NCBI GenBank assembly: GCA_002307235.1 | Contig: DBTV01000011.1 | Coordinates: forward strand, 117,098-181,097 | Direction of reading: 5' to 3' | Source: Acidobacteriaceae bacterium UBA1307 | GTDB lineage: Bacteria > Acidobacteriota > Terriglobia > Terriglobales > Acidobacteriaceae | DNA: 64,000 nucleotides | Shown: positions 47,201 through 54,986 of the stretch, in pieces | Position numbering within the stretch: position 1 is the first letter of the stretch | Layout of the letters: every line of letters begins with the position of its first letter | Program-made: the position numbers and the translations under genes | Notes under the pieces: generated by a model | Told to the model about the DNA's origin: nothing | The model's input: only the letters and a program-made list of their open reading frames with translations | Databases searched by the model: none

Positions 47201-48647
47201 GCGTCAGAATCATGGCCACGACAAACGAGGTTGCCAGGGCGATCGAAACGCCAATCGGAAGAGCACGAATAAACTCGCCCGTCGAGCCCCGGATCATCCC
47301 CAACGGCGCGAACGAAGAGATGATTGTCACCGTCGCCGTAAAGACCGGAACCGCCATATCCGAAGCGCAGCGCCAGGCCGCGTCATCCCGCGCAAGCCCC
47401 TGGTCGAGCAGCTCGACATAGTTATCGGCGATCACAATCGCGTCATCGACCACCATGCCCAGCACCACAATCAGCGCCGCAATCGAAACCTGATGCAGCT
47501 CAATGCCAAGCAGGTTCAAAAGAGCAAAGGTCAGCGAGACCGTCACCGGAATCGCCACCGTCGCCACCAGCGCCACGCGCATCGGCAACAGCAGCATCGT
47601 CACCAGAATCACCGCGATGATGGCAATGCCGAACTCGCGGAAAAAGTCGCCAATCCGCTCGGAGACAACGCGCGGCTGATTGGCAATCAGGTCCAGTTGC
47701 ACATCCGCCGGAAGGCTGCGCTGCACAGTATCGAGCGTCTTCTGCAACGCATGGCCGAAGCTGACAATGTTGTTGCCCTCGTGCATCTCCACGGCCAGCA
47801 GAATAGCCTTCTCGCCGTTGATGCGCACATATTGCGAGGGGTCCTCGTAGACACGGCTGACCGTCGCCAGATCCTTCAGCGCAACCGGCACGCCCGAGGC
47901 CGTCACGTCCACCAGTTGATTGCGGATCTCATCCTCGGAGCCGAACCGTCCCCGTGCGTCGATCTCCACCGTGTTGGTGCCCGTCGGCACGCGCCCCGCA
48001 TACTGCGCCGCGCTGTGACTCTCAAGCGCCTGCGCCACATGCTGCGGATTCACTCCCCACTGCGAGAGCTTCTGCTGCGACTCGGCAACGACGATCTGTT
48101 CCTTCTGGTCGCCGATGCGCTGAATCTTCGAGACCGCGGGCAGTGCCCGCAACGCGGTATCGATCTTGTCGGCGTCGTCCTTCAGTGCCGTGTAGTCGTA
48201 GTTCTTTGCGTGAATGCCGATCAGCACCGCAACCGTGTCGCCGAAATCGGAATCGACGAAGGGCCCCTGCACGCCCTCGGGCAACTCCGACTTCATCTGC
48301 GTCAGATCAAGCCGTAGCCTCGCCCAGAACACATCGGCCTGCTGCACCGACTCGTTCAGTTGCACGTTGATGATCACCACGCCGTTGCGCGTCGTCGAGA
48401 AGGTCTTGGCGCGACGCACCTCGGCAAAGCGAAACAACCGCTCTTCGAGCTTGTGCGTCACCTGCGCTTCAACCTCGGAGCTGGTCGCGCCAGGATAAAT
48501 CGCCGTCACCAGGCCGGTGCGAATCGTAATCTTCGGATCTTCGCGGCGCGGCATGGTGAACAGGGCCGTAAGGCCTGTAACAAACAGCATCGCCGTGATG
48601 ATCATCACGACCTGGGGATAGCGCAGAGCGGCGCGAATCGGGTTCAT
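44223..48647 (-). CDS. RND efflux pump fused to a TolC-like outer-membrane factor
   Basis: A 1474-residue fusion. Residues 1 to about 1015 form a complete RND permease: first helix VVMIITAMLFVTGLTALF, porter-domain repeats, and GMVVDDAIVIADN near residue 400, whose Asp pair is the proton relay of the HAE (drug/hydrophobe) type rather than the metal type. After the last helix and a basic SRKAKT stretch comes a signal-peptide-like segment (VAAVLLALAALGSVPTQAQS, about 1023-1042), then a full TolC/OEP domain (about 1043-1474, LDEAIQLAQQKNRTVQMARL ...). RND-TolC fusions occur in some other phyla, but are uncommon. The ATG at 48647 overlaps the stop of the adaptor gene (ATGA). Confidence 0.93.
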   Translation of the reverse strand: MNPIRAALRYPQVVMIITAMLFVTGLTALFTMPRREDPKITIRTGLVTAIYPGATSSEVEAQVTHKLEERLFRFAEVRRAKTFSTTRNGVVIINVQLNESVQQADVFWARLRLDLTQMKSELPEGVQGPFVDSDFGDTVAVLIGIHAKNYDYTALKDDADKIDTALRALPAVSKIQRIGDQKEQIVVAESQQKLSQWGVNPQHVAQALESHSAAQYAGRVPTGTNTVEIDARGRFGSEDEIRNQLVDVTASGVPVALKDLATVSRVYEDPSQYVRINGEKAILLAVEMHEGNNIVSFGHALQKTLDTVQRSLPADVQLDLIANQPRVVSERIGDFFREFGIAIIAVILVTMLLLPMRVALVATVAIPVTVSLTFALLNLLGIELHQVSIAALIVVLGMVVDDAIVIADNYVELLDQGLARDDAAWRCASDMAVPVFTATVTIISSFAPLGMIRGSTGEFIRALPIGVSIALATSFVVAMILTPLTARAFIRKGLHSPAAETTARKKFSAIDALQRGYQRAITWAMQNRRTVLVSGVVAFVVGIGVLQLVKQQFFPLAERDQFVLDVWMPEGTRVEATDAVVRRIEQALQKESMVKNYSSFLGAGAPRFYYDINPQPPAENYAQVLVNTRSVAATPKLVEQLRAQLPALTPEARVFVKELQQGDDMEAPIEVRISGPDDTVLRSLAAQTENILRHTPGASYIHNDWHEMQLQTGVHLNDVVANRLGFTNANLAQQLAMGFEGVPVASYWEGDRALAITLRLAENERKSFDNVGDLYVQSPTSGASVPVRSIATLTPEWQSGRIVRRNGVRTITVRSFAEGETLPSQVLASARKQIAAMQLPEGYSIAYGGEEESQNETSGDMNWALVISLILIFLVLLLQFRTLSDPLIVMAAFPLALPGAALGLFITGNPFGFTAFVGVISLGGLVVRNSIILIDAIYDRIKAGTPLVQAATEAGERRLRPIFLTTMAAAVGVVPMIVSGSSLWSPLASVIAFGLLVSMFFTLIVIPVLFVAVHSRKAKTAPAVAAVLLALAALGSVPTQAQSPTVSLDEAIQLAQQKNRTVQMARLKVDEARAKVTEARADYFPSVKNESQSLYLSEKQSLTIPHGALGNYASTGDLPNKDISISLGRQNLFVSTTTAAQPLTQFFKIQAGVRAARADVATATADAQRAEDEVTLNVKKLYYNALAVEQRRKAAEARIHAGEQKIAEARNAVQSGTALEVEVQAAVAEIAEANSVLNTLEDSATDLKADLGDLLGLPANAEFSLSTTEVGTEEEAAAQNASGPALTAASLVKDALATNPEVASARGTLGKAQAGVRAARLEFVPDVSLFAQHMYQNGVPLLADNSATVGLRMEWTLSEFGKRTGQIRERKAQQAQAELNLQQTENHLQIEVEKVLRRLRRSAVTLRAAEAAEKARAEMRRLVSDQVEAKTATGSALAEAEAKLAEARAQLFEVHVERATARAELARLLGQRLY

Positions 48648-49900
48648 TGCGCGCCCCCTGCCAGCACCACCGGCGCGCCTTCGCGTAGGTTCTGCTCTCC
48701 GGCAACGATCACCCGATCACCGTTCTTGAGTCCACGGGAAATCACGACCTCGTTGCCAAGAAACGATGCCGCCTCCACGCGTCGCGCATAGGCGGTGTGA
48801 CGCGCGCTGTCGTACACATACACACTCTCCACGCCACGCTCGTCGCGCACCACGGCATTGCCCGGCACCGTCAAAACATGCACCTGCGCCGCGCCAAAGA
48901 TGCGCGCCTCGGCCACCATGCCATCGCGCAGCAGGTGTTCGCTATTCTTCACCGCAATCTTCGCCGTGTAAGAGCGCGAAGCTGCATCGGCGGCCATGCC
49001 CAGCGATTCCACCGTGCCCTCCAGGCTGCGACCGTCCAGCGCCGGAACCTTGACCTGCGCCTTCGAGCCAATGGCGATCTTGGCCACGTCCGACTCCGGC
49101 ACCGCCACGCGCACCTTGGCAATCTCCAGATCAAGCACTGAAAACACCGGCGTACCCGCCGAAACATAGTCGCCCACATTGATGCGCTTCATGCCGATGA
49201 AACCCGCCGTCGGAGCCACCAGCCGGCACCGCGCCATGCGCGTCCGCGCGTCCTGCATCTGTGCCGACGCGGCCCGCACCTGCGCCGATGCCGCCGCCTT
49301 GTCTTCGCCACGCGCACCCTGCCGTGCCATCGCATAGTTCTGCCGCGCCGTCTGATAGGCAGCATCGAACTTCTGATAATCGTTGGCGCTCAGGCTCTTG
49401 CGATCATAGAGAAACTTCATCCGCTGCAACTCGTCCTGCGCGCGCTCAAAGGCCACCCGCGCCTGCTCCAGTTCCTCGGGACGAAGCCCGTTCCGTGCCT
49501 TGCTCTCGCTCGCCCGCGCCGCCTCGGCCGCACCCAGCGCCGCCTCGTAGCCGTGCCGGTAATCGGTCACGTCCAACGCAGCCAGCACCTGCCCCTTGGC
49601 CACATGCTGGCCCTCATCGACGTAGACCTTCAGCACGCGGCCGCTCACCTCGAAGGCCGTCATCGCCGTCGTGCTGGCTTGCACCGTGCCGCTGACGGCA
49701 ATCGAAACCGGCTGCTGCACCTGGTTGGGCATGCGCACCTTGACCACCACCGGCTGATCGGCGGCCACCGTCTGCTTGTCGTGGCATGCGGTGATGACCA
49801 GGGTCGTCGCCAGGCTCAACAGGCAAAGCGCTACCTTCCAGAGCAAACGAAAGATCCAGGGCGCGGAGAGAAGTTCGGTTCGGGATTCGGCGCGATTCAT
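48644..49900 (-). CDS. Periplasmic adaptor lipoprotein of the RND pump (HlyD/MFP)
   Basis: A 418-residue membrane-fusion protein that bridges pump and outer-membrane channel. The lipobox VITAC places the acylated Cys at residue 39. Order: barrel/lipoyl half VSGRVLKVYVDEGQHVAKGQ, a long helical hairpin (about 110-215, rich in Ala, Glu and Arg), the second lipoyl half RLVAPTAGFIGMKRINVGDY, then beta-barrel and membrane-proximal domains. It is the first gene of the efflux operon and is translationally coupled to the pump. The divergent region upstream is AT-rich with a dyad likely to be an operator. Confidence 0.93.
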   Translation of the reverse strand: MNRAESRTELLSAPWIFRLLWKVALCLLSLATTLVITACHDKQTVAADQPVVVKVRMPNQVQQPVSIAVSGTVQASTTAMTAFEVSGRVLKVYVDEGQHVAKGQVLAALDVTDYRHGYEAALGAAEAARASESKARNGLRPEELEQARVAFERAQDELQRMKFLYDRKSLSANDYQKFDAAYQTARQNYAMARQGARGEDKAAASAQVRAASAQMQDARTRMARCRLVAPTAGFIGMKRINVGDYVSAGTPVFSVLDLEIAKVRVAVPESDVAKIAIGSKAQVKVPALDGRSLEGTVESLGMAADAASRSYTAKIAVKNSEHLLRDGMVAEARIFGAAQVHVLTVPGNAVVRDERGVESVYVYDSARHTAYARRVEAASFLGNEVVISRGLKNGDRVIVAGEQNLREGAPVVLAGGAQ

Positions 49901-49918
49901 AAAAAAACAATATCACAC

Positions 49919-49952
49919 TTAAATACATATTGGTATTTGAATGTATATTTAA
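49919..49952. promoter_or_regulatory. AT-rich dyad in the divergent efflux promoter region
   Basis: AAATAC (49921-49926) and GTATTT (49933-49938) form an inverted repeat within a larger imperfect dyad bounded by TTAAATA (49919-49925) and TATTTAA (49946-49952). It lies between the efflux operon (minus) and the exported-protein gene (plus), in DNA far richer in A+T than its surroundings. Candidate binding site for the TetR regulator at 50894 (inference). Confidence 0.5.
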
Positions 49953-50020
49953 ATCTGGACGTGAATCATCCTCCGGATTTTGCCGTTCTTTTAACCCCAG
50001 GACAAAAGGAGAAGATCTTT

Positions 50021-50857
50021 ATGCATTTTTGGCCCAAGAAGGAAGATCCCCGCGCATCCCTTCGCTTCCCAGCCCCGACGCCTGCTTTCTCTCGACGTCT
50101 CGCCCTGCTTGGCCTCTGTCTGAGCTCTTTCGTCGCAACCGCGCAAGAAGCAACGCCCAACGCTCCGATACCCCAAACAGACCTCGCGTTCATGCCAACC
50201 AGTCCTTCGGACAACGTGCTGCCCGACGCTCCCGCGCCCACGGCAGCCTCCCTCCCCGTTCCTGCGCAACCGCTTTCCAACCGGGGAAAGCTCTCCTTCG
50301 CAACGAAAAATGCCTTCGGCGCGCCCTCGCTTCTCTTTGCAGCTGTCGGTGCGGCCAACAATCAGGCCCAGGGACTTTATCCGGAGTTTCACGGGGGGCT
50401 CGATGGGTATGGCCGCTACTATTGGCACTCCTTTGCCGACCAGGCCGTCGATTCCTACATCGTCAGCTTTGTCATGGCCAGCGCCATGCACATCGACCCG
50501 CGCTATCAGCCCCTGCGTTCGGGTGGAGCGATGCGCCGCACCGGGCACGCCGTTGCCAGTCTGTTCTATGCGCAAACCGATGCAGGCCAGCGCACCATCA
50601 ACACTCCGCAGTTGCTCGGCTCCGGCGTTGCAGCCAGCCTTTCCTCGCTCTACTACCCAGAGCGCGACCGAACCGCCTCGCTGGTCCTGCAACGTTGGGG
50701 TGGTAATCTGGCCGGCGATGGCCTGATCATCGTCCTGCGCGAGTTCACGCCTGAGTTCTCGCACTTGGGTCGGAGCCTGTGCGACGGCTTCTCCTTCTGC
50801 TCCAAGCTGCGCCGCAACACGCACTCATCGGACCCCTGGCAACAGGATGGGCACTAA
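50021..50857 (+). CDS. Exported protein of unknown function next to efflux genes
   Basis: A 278-residue protein that I do not recognise. It has an N-terminal signal sequence (FSRRLALLGLCLSSFVATAQEA), a Pro/Ala-rich linker (about 50-85) and a C-terminal region of about 190 residues with alternating hydrophobic stretches (LLFAAVGAANNQAQG, YWHSFADQAVDSYIVSFVMASAM, LLGSGVAASLSSLYY). The ribosome-binding site AAGGAG is 9 bases before the ATG. It shares the divergent control region with the efflux operon and precedes the tetR gene by 36 bases, so a role at the envelope linked to efflux is likely, but no function can be stated. Confidence 0.8.
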   Translation: MHFWPKKEDPRASLRFPAPTPAFSRRLALLGLCLSSFVATAQEATPNAPIPQTDLAFMPTSPSDNVLPDAPAPTAASLPVPAQPLSNRGKLSFATKNAFGAPSLLFAAVGAANNQAQGLYPEFHGGLDGYGRYYWHSFADQAVDSYIVSFVMASAMHIDPRYQPLRSGGAMRRTGHAVASLFYAQTDAGQRTINTPQLLGSGVAASLSSLYYPERDRTASLVLQRWGGNLAGDGLIIVLREFTPEFSHLGRSLCDGFSFCSKLRRNTHSSDPWQQDGH

Positions 50858-50893
50858 TCGATCTATCCCGTTGTACAATCTGATAGTTAGGCC

Positions 50894-51511
50894 ATGAAAA
50901 AGAGACTCACTCGCGAAGAAAGCCGCGCACTTACCCAGGAACGACTGCTTGATGCAGCCGCCAAGCTCTTTGCACTGCACGGCTTTGCCGGTGCTTCCAT
51001 TGAAGAGATTGCCGAAACCGCCGGTTATAGCCGCGGCGCCTTCCATGCAAACTTCAAGAGCAAGGACGCTCTCTTTCTCGCGCTGATCGAGCGGCAGATG
51101 CATCTGATGCTTGCCGAGATTCACAAGACCATGGCCTCGGCTCCCACACAGTCTCCCGAAGAGATCAAGAAAAATCTTCGCCTTGCCTGTACCTGCTACA
51201 CCGGTGCCGACAAACTGGCCTACCTTCTCTTGACCGAGGCACAGCTCTATTCCGTCCGCAATCCGCGCTTCGGTAAAAAGCTCAGCGCCTTCTTCAACGA
51301 AATCTACGACGAGCTGGCAAAAGCCATTGTAAAGTTCGATCTGGAGAACACGGAGACGAACAACAAATCCACCATGGCGGCGCAGCTCGTCCTGCTGGCT
51401 TTTTCCCTCAGCCACGGGCTGGTCCTGCATAATCTGATGAACCCGGAGCGCTATCCGGACACCGTCGTTCCCGAGATCATGAATCTCGTCTTTGACCGCT
51501 TCCTGCCCTAG
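50894..51511 (+). CDS. TetR-family transcriptional regulator
   Basis: A 205-residue repressor with an N-terminal helix-turn-helix: TQERLLDAAAKLFALHGFAG, SIEEIAETAGYSRGAFHANF and KSKDALFLALIERQ. The C-terminal ligand domain is helical and hydrophobic (about 85-205). TetR regulators beside RND pumps usually repress them, e.g. AcrR. The stop codon is TAG at 51509-51511, and its TA is the left end of a small transposable element: without the element the frame would read CCC TAA, so the insertion swapped TAA for TAG and left the protein unchanged. Confidence 0.93.
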   Translation: MKKRLTREESRALTQERLLDAAAKLFALHGFAGASIEEIAETAGYSRGAFHANFKSKDALFLALIERQMHLMLAEIHKTMASAPTQSPEEIKKNLRLACTCYTGADKLAYLLLTEAQLYSVRNPRFGKKLSAFFNEIYDELAKAIVKFDLENTETNNKSTMAAQLVLLAFSLSHGLVLHNLMNPERYPDTVVPEIMNLVFDRFLP

Positions 51512-51776
51512 GGTGTATCGCCATATACCAACTGCCAGCGTTGCGAGGAGAAATCGGGCCAAACGCGAAGGAGGAGGCAGCTTTGGTCACCCCAAAGCAA
51601 CGACGACGACAAAGTGTGGCCCGATTTAACCCGCAACCCGAAGGGCTGGGGCCAATTTTCCCGGTCTCGGCGTCGCTCCTCGCTAGGAGATACCCGATAT
51701 CCGTCGCGCGTCGATCCTTGATCTCGAAAAAATTGGCGCCCAGCGCTGACTAGCTGATATATGGCGATACACCCTA
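51509..51776. mobile_element. MITE-like element, about 264 bp, with perfect terminal inverted repeats and TA duplication
   Basis: The ends are perfect inverted repeats of 19 bp including TA (left 51509-51527 TAGGGTGTATCGCCATATA, right 51758-51776), with similarity continuing imperfectly for about 15 more bases. TA on both sides looks like a target-site duplication, as made by IS630/Tc1-mariner transposases. No protein is encoded. Inside are further dyads: an 11-bp perfect pair 51551-51561 with 51617-51627, CTTTGG/CCAAAG at 51581-51586 and 51592-51597, and GCGAGGAG paired with CTCCTCGC near 51677, so a transcript would fold strongly. The left end overlaps the tetR stop codon. Confidence 0.85.
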
Positions 51777-51780
51777 AAGC

Positions 51781-51807
51781 AAAAGGCCCTCTCACAAGGA
51801 GAGGGCC
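51781..51807 (-). terminator. Terminator of the DUF2393-like gene
   Basis: A perfect 9-bp stem GGCCCTCTC (51785-51793) with GAGAGGGCC (51799-51807), loop ACAAG. On the minus strand it is followed by TTTTGCTTT. It is 23 bases beyond the stop of the minus-strand gene. Confidence 0.9.
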
Positions 51808-51829
51808 ATGCTTCATGGATCGATGCGTT

Positions 51830-52360
51830 CTATTTCGATTCGACGTGCAGAATCCGCAACTCGGGAAATGCGCCATCCCAGTCCGGGGAAACCCCGTCAA
51901 AGGTGAACCGGAAGGCCTTCTCGTCGCCCGGCTTGAGCGGTGCGGCCGAGACCGGCTCAAGATCCACATAGGGGTCACGCGTGCGGATCAGCTTGAGCGA
52001 CTGGGTCTCGTTCTGCACCACCTCATGCGCCACATTGCGAAAGAGAATCTGCACCGTGACCGCGCTGATAGTGCGGTTGCCCTTGTTGTCAATGACGCCG
52101 TCAATGTAGGTCTGCTTGCCGCCGGCCAGATTTCCCGACTCGCTCATTGCCAGATGCGAGACCGGCAGGCTCGGCGCGTAGCCATCGAGCGATGCCGTCA
52201 CCGGTGCCATCGTCGGCCGTTTCTTGCCGTGCTCCAGTGCAAAAATCGCAATCGCAGCCACAACCAGAACCACCGCCGCGGCAATCGCCATCGGCAACCA
52301 GTTGCGCTCCTCGGGCGCCTTGGGGCGCATCAACTCCGGACCTTGTTCCTCAATACTCAC
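51830..52360 (-). CDS. DUF2393-like membrane-anchored protein
   Basis: A 176-residue protein with one membrane helix (MAIAAAVVLVVAAIAIFAL, about 24-42) and a C-terminal beta-rich extracytoplasmic domain (LPVSHLAMSESGNLAGGKQT, YIDGVIDNKGNRTISAVTVQ, PLKPGDEKAFRFTF). This matches what I recall of DUF2393, an acidobacterial family of unknown function with an FxxT-type Ig-like fold. The start at 52360 is a GTG with a weak ribosome-binding site; an ATG at 52330 with GGAG very close is the alternative. It is a single-gene unit ended by a strong terminator. Confidence 0.78.
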   Translation of the reverse strand: MSIEEQGPELMRPKAPEERNWLPMAIAAAVVLVVAAIAIFALEHGKKRPTMAPVTASLDGYAPSLPVSHLAMSESGNLAGGKQTYIDGVIDNKGNRTISAVTVQILFRNVAHEVVQNETQSLKLIRTRDPYVDLEPVSAAPLKPGDEKAFRFTFDGVSPDWDGAFPELRILHVESK

Positions 52361-52611
52361 GAGCGAAATTGTAGCATTGATGACCGAAGTTTTCTTCCCA
52401 CGCGTCCTAATTCAGGCCAACCCTCGAGCCCGTTCCCCTTTTTGCCGATAGCGATGTTAACGAGAAGGGGCATCCCTCTTCTTCTCATCATCCTTTTGCG
52501 GATTTGGGCGCATACTATAGCCGAAATCCCAGACAAGCTCTGTTAGGCCCCGTGTCGCTCCCGGATTTTTATTCCTGGCTCGTCTTTATCTGCATCATTT
52601 TGCCGAAAGGC

Positions 52612-52755
52612 ATGAAAGGCAGGCTCACGATGAAGCCCTCCCCTGTGCTGTCTTCCGTCTCTATGCCCGCACACGCCCTGGCTGCAGAACGTGTTTACCA
52701 GGGCCTAACCCTGATCGCCATGATCGTCCTGCTCGTCACCCTCTGGGCTTATTAA
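52612..52755 (+). CDS. Small single-TM membrane protein (47 or 41 residues)
   Basis: A short frame starting at ATG 52612 (GAAAGG upstream) or ATG 52630 (AGG 6 bases upstream). The product ends in one clear membrane helix, GLTLIAMIVLLVTLWAY, after a polar N-terminus (SMPAHALAAERVYQ). The frame is followed 70 bases later by a strong terminator, as expected for a real transcript. Function unknown; small membrane proteins of this kind often bind a larger membrane partner. Could still be a chance frame. Confidence 0.5.
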   Translation: MKGRLTMKPSPVLSSVSMPAHALAAERVYQGLTLIAMIVLLVTLWAY

Positions 52756-52825
52756 ACCCCGGGAACACGCAACCGACCCGGGCTTGCGCACAGCACGCGT
52801 CACCGACCGATAGACAACCTTCCAA

Positions 52826-52869
52826 CAACAAAAGGCGCATGGCTTGCCGAAGCCATGCGCCTTTTGTTG
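52826..52869. terminator. Bidirectional terminator with a 20-bp perfect stem
   Basis: Positions 52826-52845 pair perfectly with 52850-52869 around a GCCG loop, with AAAA and TTTT inside the outer stem. It separates the small plus-strand gene from the minus-strand DnaC-like gene. Confidence 0.92.
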
Positions 52870-52883
52870 TGCCCAAATCCACC

Positions 52884-53642
52884 TCAGCCGAAGCGCGCCC
52901 GCTTGACCGTCTGGCGAAAATCCTTGCCGGTCATCTCCACCTTGACGCACATCTCGGCCAGCCGCGAGCGCATCCGGTCGCCGATCCGGTCACCGAGCGT
53001 CTGCTCCCGCGCCGCCCGCTGCGTCTCGTTCGTCGCGCCGCCACCGGCCGGCAGGTCAGGATAATTCGTCGTGATGATCGTCGTCTGCTTGTCGTTGTAG
53101 CGCGTGTTCAAAATCAGCGCCACCGTGTCCCAGACCCACTCATTCGGCTTCTGCGCGCCCAGATCGTCGAGCACCAGCACCTCGGCGGCAAAGACCGGCT
53201 TCAGCAGTTCGAGCTCCGTCGTATTCACCTGCGAGTTATAGCTGTTCTGGATATTTTTAAGCAGCTCACGATAGTCGCAGAACAGCCCCTTGACGCCACG
53301 CTCCTGAATCAGACGCCGCAAAATGCCCACCGCCAGATGCGTCTTGCCCACGCCAATCGAGCCGACAAACATCAGCCCCTTGCCGCCCGTATCCACCGGA
53401 TAGGCCTCGGCAAAGCGCCGCGCCTTCAGGTGCGCCATCGACAAAGAGGGGTCCGCGTCATGAAAGTCGCCTTCAAAGCCGTCGAGCGAGTAATAGCGAT
53501 AGCGCTCGGGGATGCGTGCGGCGGCCATCTGGCGCTCGCGTCGCTCGATCTCCTGGCACTGGCAGGGCCGCGAAACCCACTTGCCCTCGGCGCTCATCAC
53601 TCGCACCAGCCCAACTCCATCGCAGATCGTGCACACAGCCAT
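52884..53642 (-). CDS. DnaC/DnaI-like AAA+ ATPase (helicase loader type)
   Basis: A 252-residue ATPase with Walker A GSIGVGKTH, Walker B VLVLDDLGAQ, and sensor region TTIITTNYPDLPAG. The N-terminus has a zinc-binding-like pattern CTICDGVG ... CQCQ (about residues 4-33), as in DnaC-type loaders. It probably loads or remodels the replicative helicase DnaB; IstB-type transposition helpers share this fold, but no transposase gene is nearby. Start 53642 is selected because the Cys motif follows it immediately and GAGGG lies upstream; an ATG at 53750 would add an unlikely 36-residue extension. Confidence 0.88.
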   Translation of the reverse strand: MAVCTICDGVGLVRVMSAEGKWVSRPCQCQEIERRERQMAAARIPERYRYYSLDGFEGDFHDADPSLSMAHLKARRFAEAYPVDTGGKGLMFVGSIGVGKTHLAVGILRRLIQERGVKGLFCDYRELLKNIQNSYNSQVNTTELELLKPVFAAEVLVLDDLGAQKPNEWVWDTVALILNTRYNDKQTTIITTNYPDLPAGGGATNETQRAAREQTLGDRIGDRMRSRLAEMCVKVEMTGKDFRQTVKRARFG

Positions 53643-54102
53643 CGCTCGCCCTCTCGCCTTGCTTCCGTTTTCAAGACTAGCGCAGGCGGAGCAACCCTGC
53701 ACCCGACGCCTCCCGTTCGCGTGTGGAAATTCCCTTCTCCCGAGCGCCAACAGACAATGTCAAAGCACTTGAGCACTGTCCTTTTTGCGGACACCTGCGC
53801 TGTCACGTTTCGATACATTACCGCATCGTTTCGCGACATCGCACATGAGAAAACCGCACACCTCGCCCAAACTTCTCGCAGTGTCCACATTTCATACATC
53901 GATTTCAGCATGCATGACTTGTTTCGGGGCGGTTTTCTCGATTTATTGGCAGTTTTGAATGACTTTAGGCCCGCGTGACGCCGCGACGCAGCCAAAACCG
54001 CCCCCGGTGCCTCCCCGGGAAACGCCGTTCTGAAGAAAAACGAACCGGCCCGGAAGAAAAACTTTTGCGCCTTTCCTGTTCAAAACGCATAGGATAAAGC
54101 TG
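53643..54102. other. 460-bp intergenic region between divergent genes
   Basis: No gene or RNA recognised. It must hold promoters for the DnaC-like gene (minus) and the DUF92 gene (plus). There are short A/T-rich stretches near 53800-53950, nothing more definite. Confidence 0.4.
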
Positions 54103-54984
54103 ATGCGCGCCAACCTTACCTGGCAATCGAAACTCATTCTTCTCGTCGTGCTGCCCTTTGCCGGGGCAGACGCCGTGCTCGAAACCAACTGGTGGGCAGG
54201 CCAGTTGCCCTGGGTCGCGGCCAGCGTCGCGGGGCTGAGCCTGCTTTTTGCCGTGGTTGCGCGGCGCACCCATGCCGCCACCTTCTGGGCCGCGGTCGCC
54301 GGGCTGGTGATCACCGCCAGCACCACCTATTCGACCTTGAGCTATCCCTACTGGCCCTGGCGCTCGCTGCTGCTGCCGATCGTTGCCGTCGCGGTGCTCT
54401 CCGGGCTGGCCACGCGGTTGGGCCGCGCGCGCAAGCAGGAACTGGAGCTCGACGAAGGCCGCGAGGGTCGCCACTCGCCGCAGATCGCGGCCAACCTTGG
54501 CCTCGCCATGCTGGCCGCCAGCCCCTTCGCGCAGTCATTTCTTTTTGACAGCGGCTGGTTCGGCCACGATCCGCGCACCGAACTGTTGCTGTTTGCGATT
54601 CCGCTGGCCGCCCTCGCCGAGGCCGCCGCCGACACGCTCTCGTCGGAGATCGGTCAGGCCTTTGGCGGCGTGCCGCGCATGATCACGACGCTCCGGCGGA
54701 TGGAAACCGGGCAGGACGGCGCGATCACGCTGACGGGCACCTTTGCCGGAATCCTCGGCGCGCTGGCCGTTGCCGCCGTCGGAGCCTGGGCCATCCACGG
54801 CAACGCGCTGGTCTTCTGGGCCGCGGTTGCCGGCGGCGTCTTTGGACTCATCTTCGACAGCCTGCTCGGCGCCACCTTCGAGCAGCGCGAGTGGCTCAAC
54901 AACGACGGGGTGAACTTTCTGTCGACCGGCGCAGCGGCCGCCGTGGCCGGGACGATTTTGTGGTGGGCGATGGGGGTGCGGTAA
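54103..54984 (+). CDS. DUF92 integral membrane protein (VTE6-like)
   Basis: A 293-residue polytopic protein. Family motifs: LAEAAADTLSSEIG (acidic, helix centre), ITTLRRMETGQDGAITLTG, and GLIFDSLLGATFEQREWL followed by NDGVNFLSTGAAAAVAG. This is the DUF92/TIGR00297 group related to plant VTE6 phytyl-phosphate kinase and to CTP-dependent polyprenol kinases. Length is normal. It overlaps nothing and is followed after 2 bases by another membrane-protein gene. Enzyme activity in bacteria is not established. Confidence 0.9.
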   Translation: MRANLTWQSKLILLVVLPFAGADAVLETNWWAGQLPWVAASVAGLSLLFAVVARRTHAATFWAAVAGLVITASTTYSTLSYPYWPWRSLLLPIVAVAVLSGLATRLGRARKQELELDEGREGRHSPQIAANLGLAMLAASPFAQSFLFDSGWFGHDPRTELLLFAIPLAALAEAAADTLSSEIGQAFGGVPRMITTLRRMETGQDGAITLTGTFAGILGALAVAAVGAWAIHGNALVFWAAVAGGVFGLIFDSLLGATFEQREWLNNDGVNFLSTGAAAAVAGTILWWAMGVR

Positions 54985-54986
54985 CA

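Noticed and set aside
43677..48317. Very long open frame on the plus strand across the efflux genes
   Set aside because: It lies antisense to the RND-TolC fusion, is Arg/His/Gln-rich like a high-GC shadow frame, and has no recognisable domain.
52884..53642. IstB-type transposition helper instead of helicase loader
   Set aside because: No IstA transposase or IS ends nearby, and the N-terminal Cys motif fits DnaC-type loaders better.
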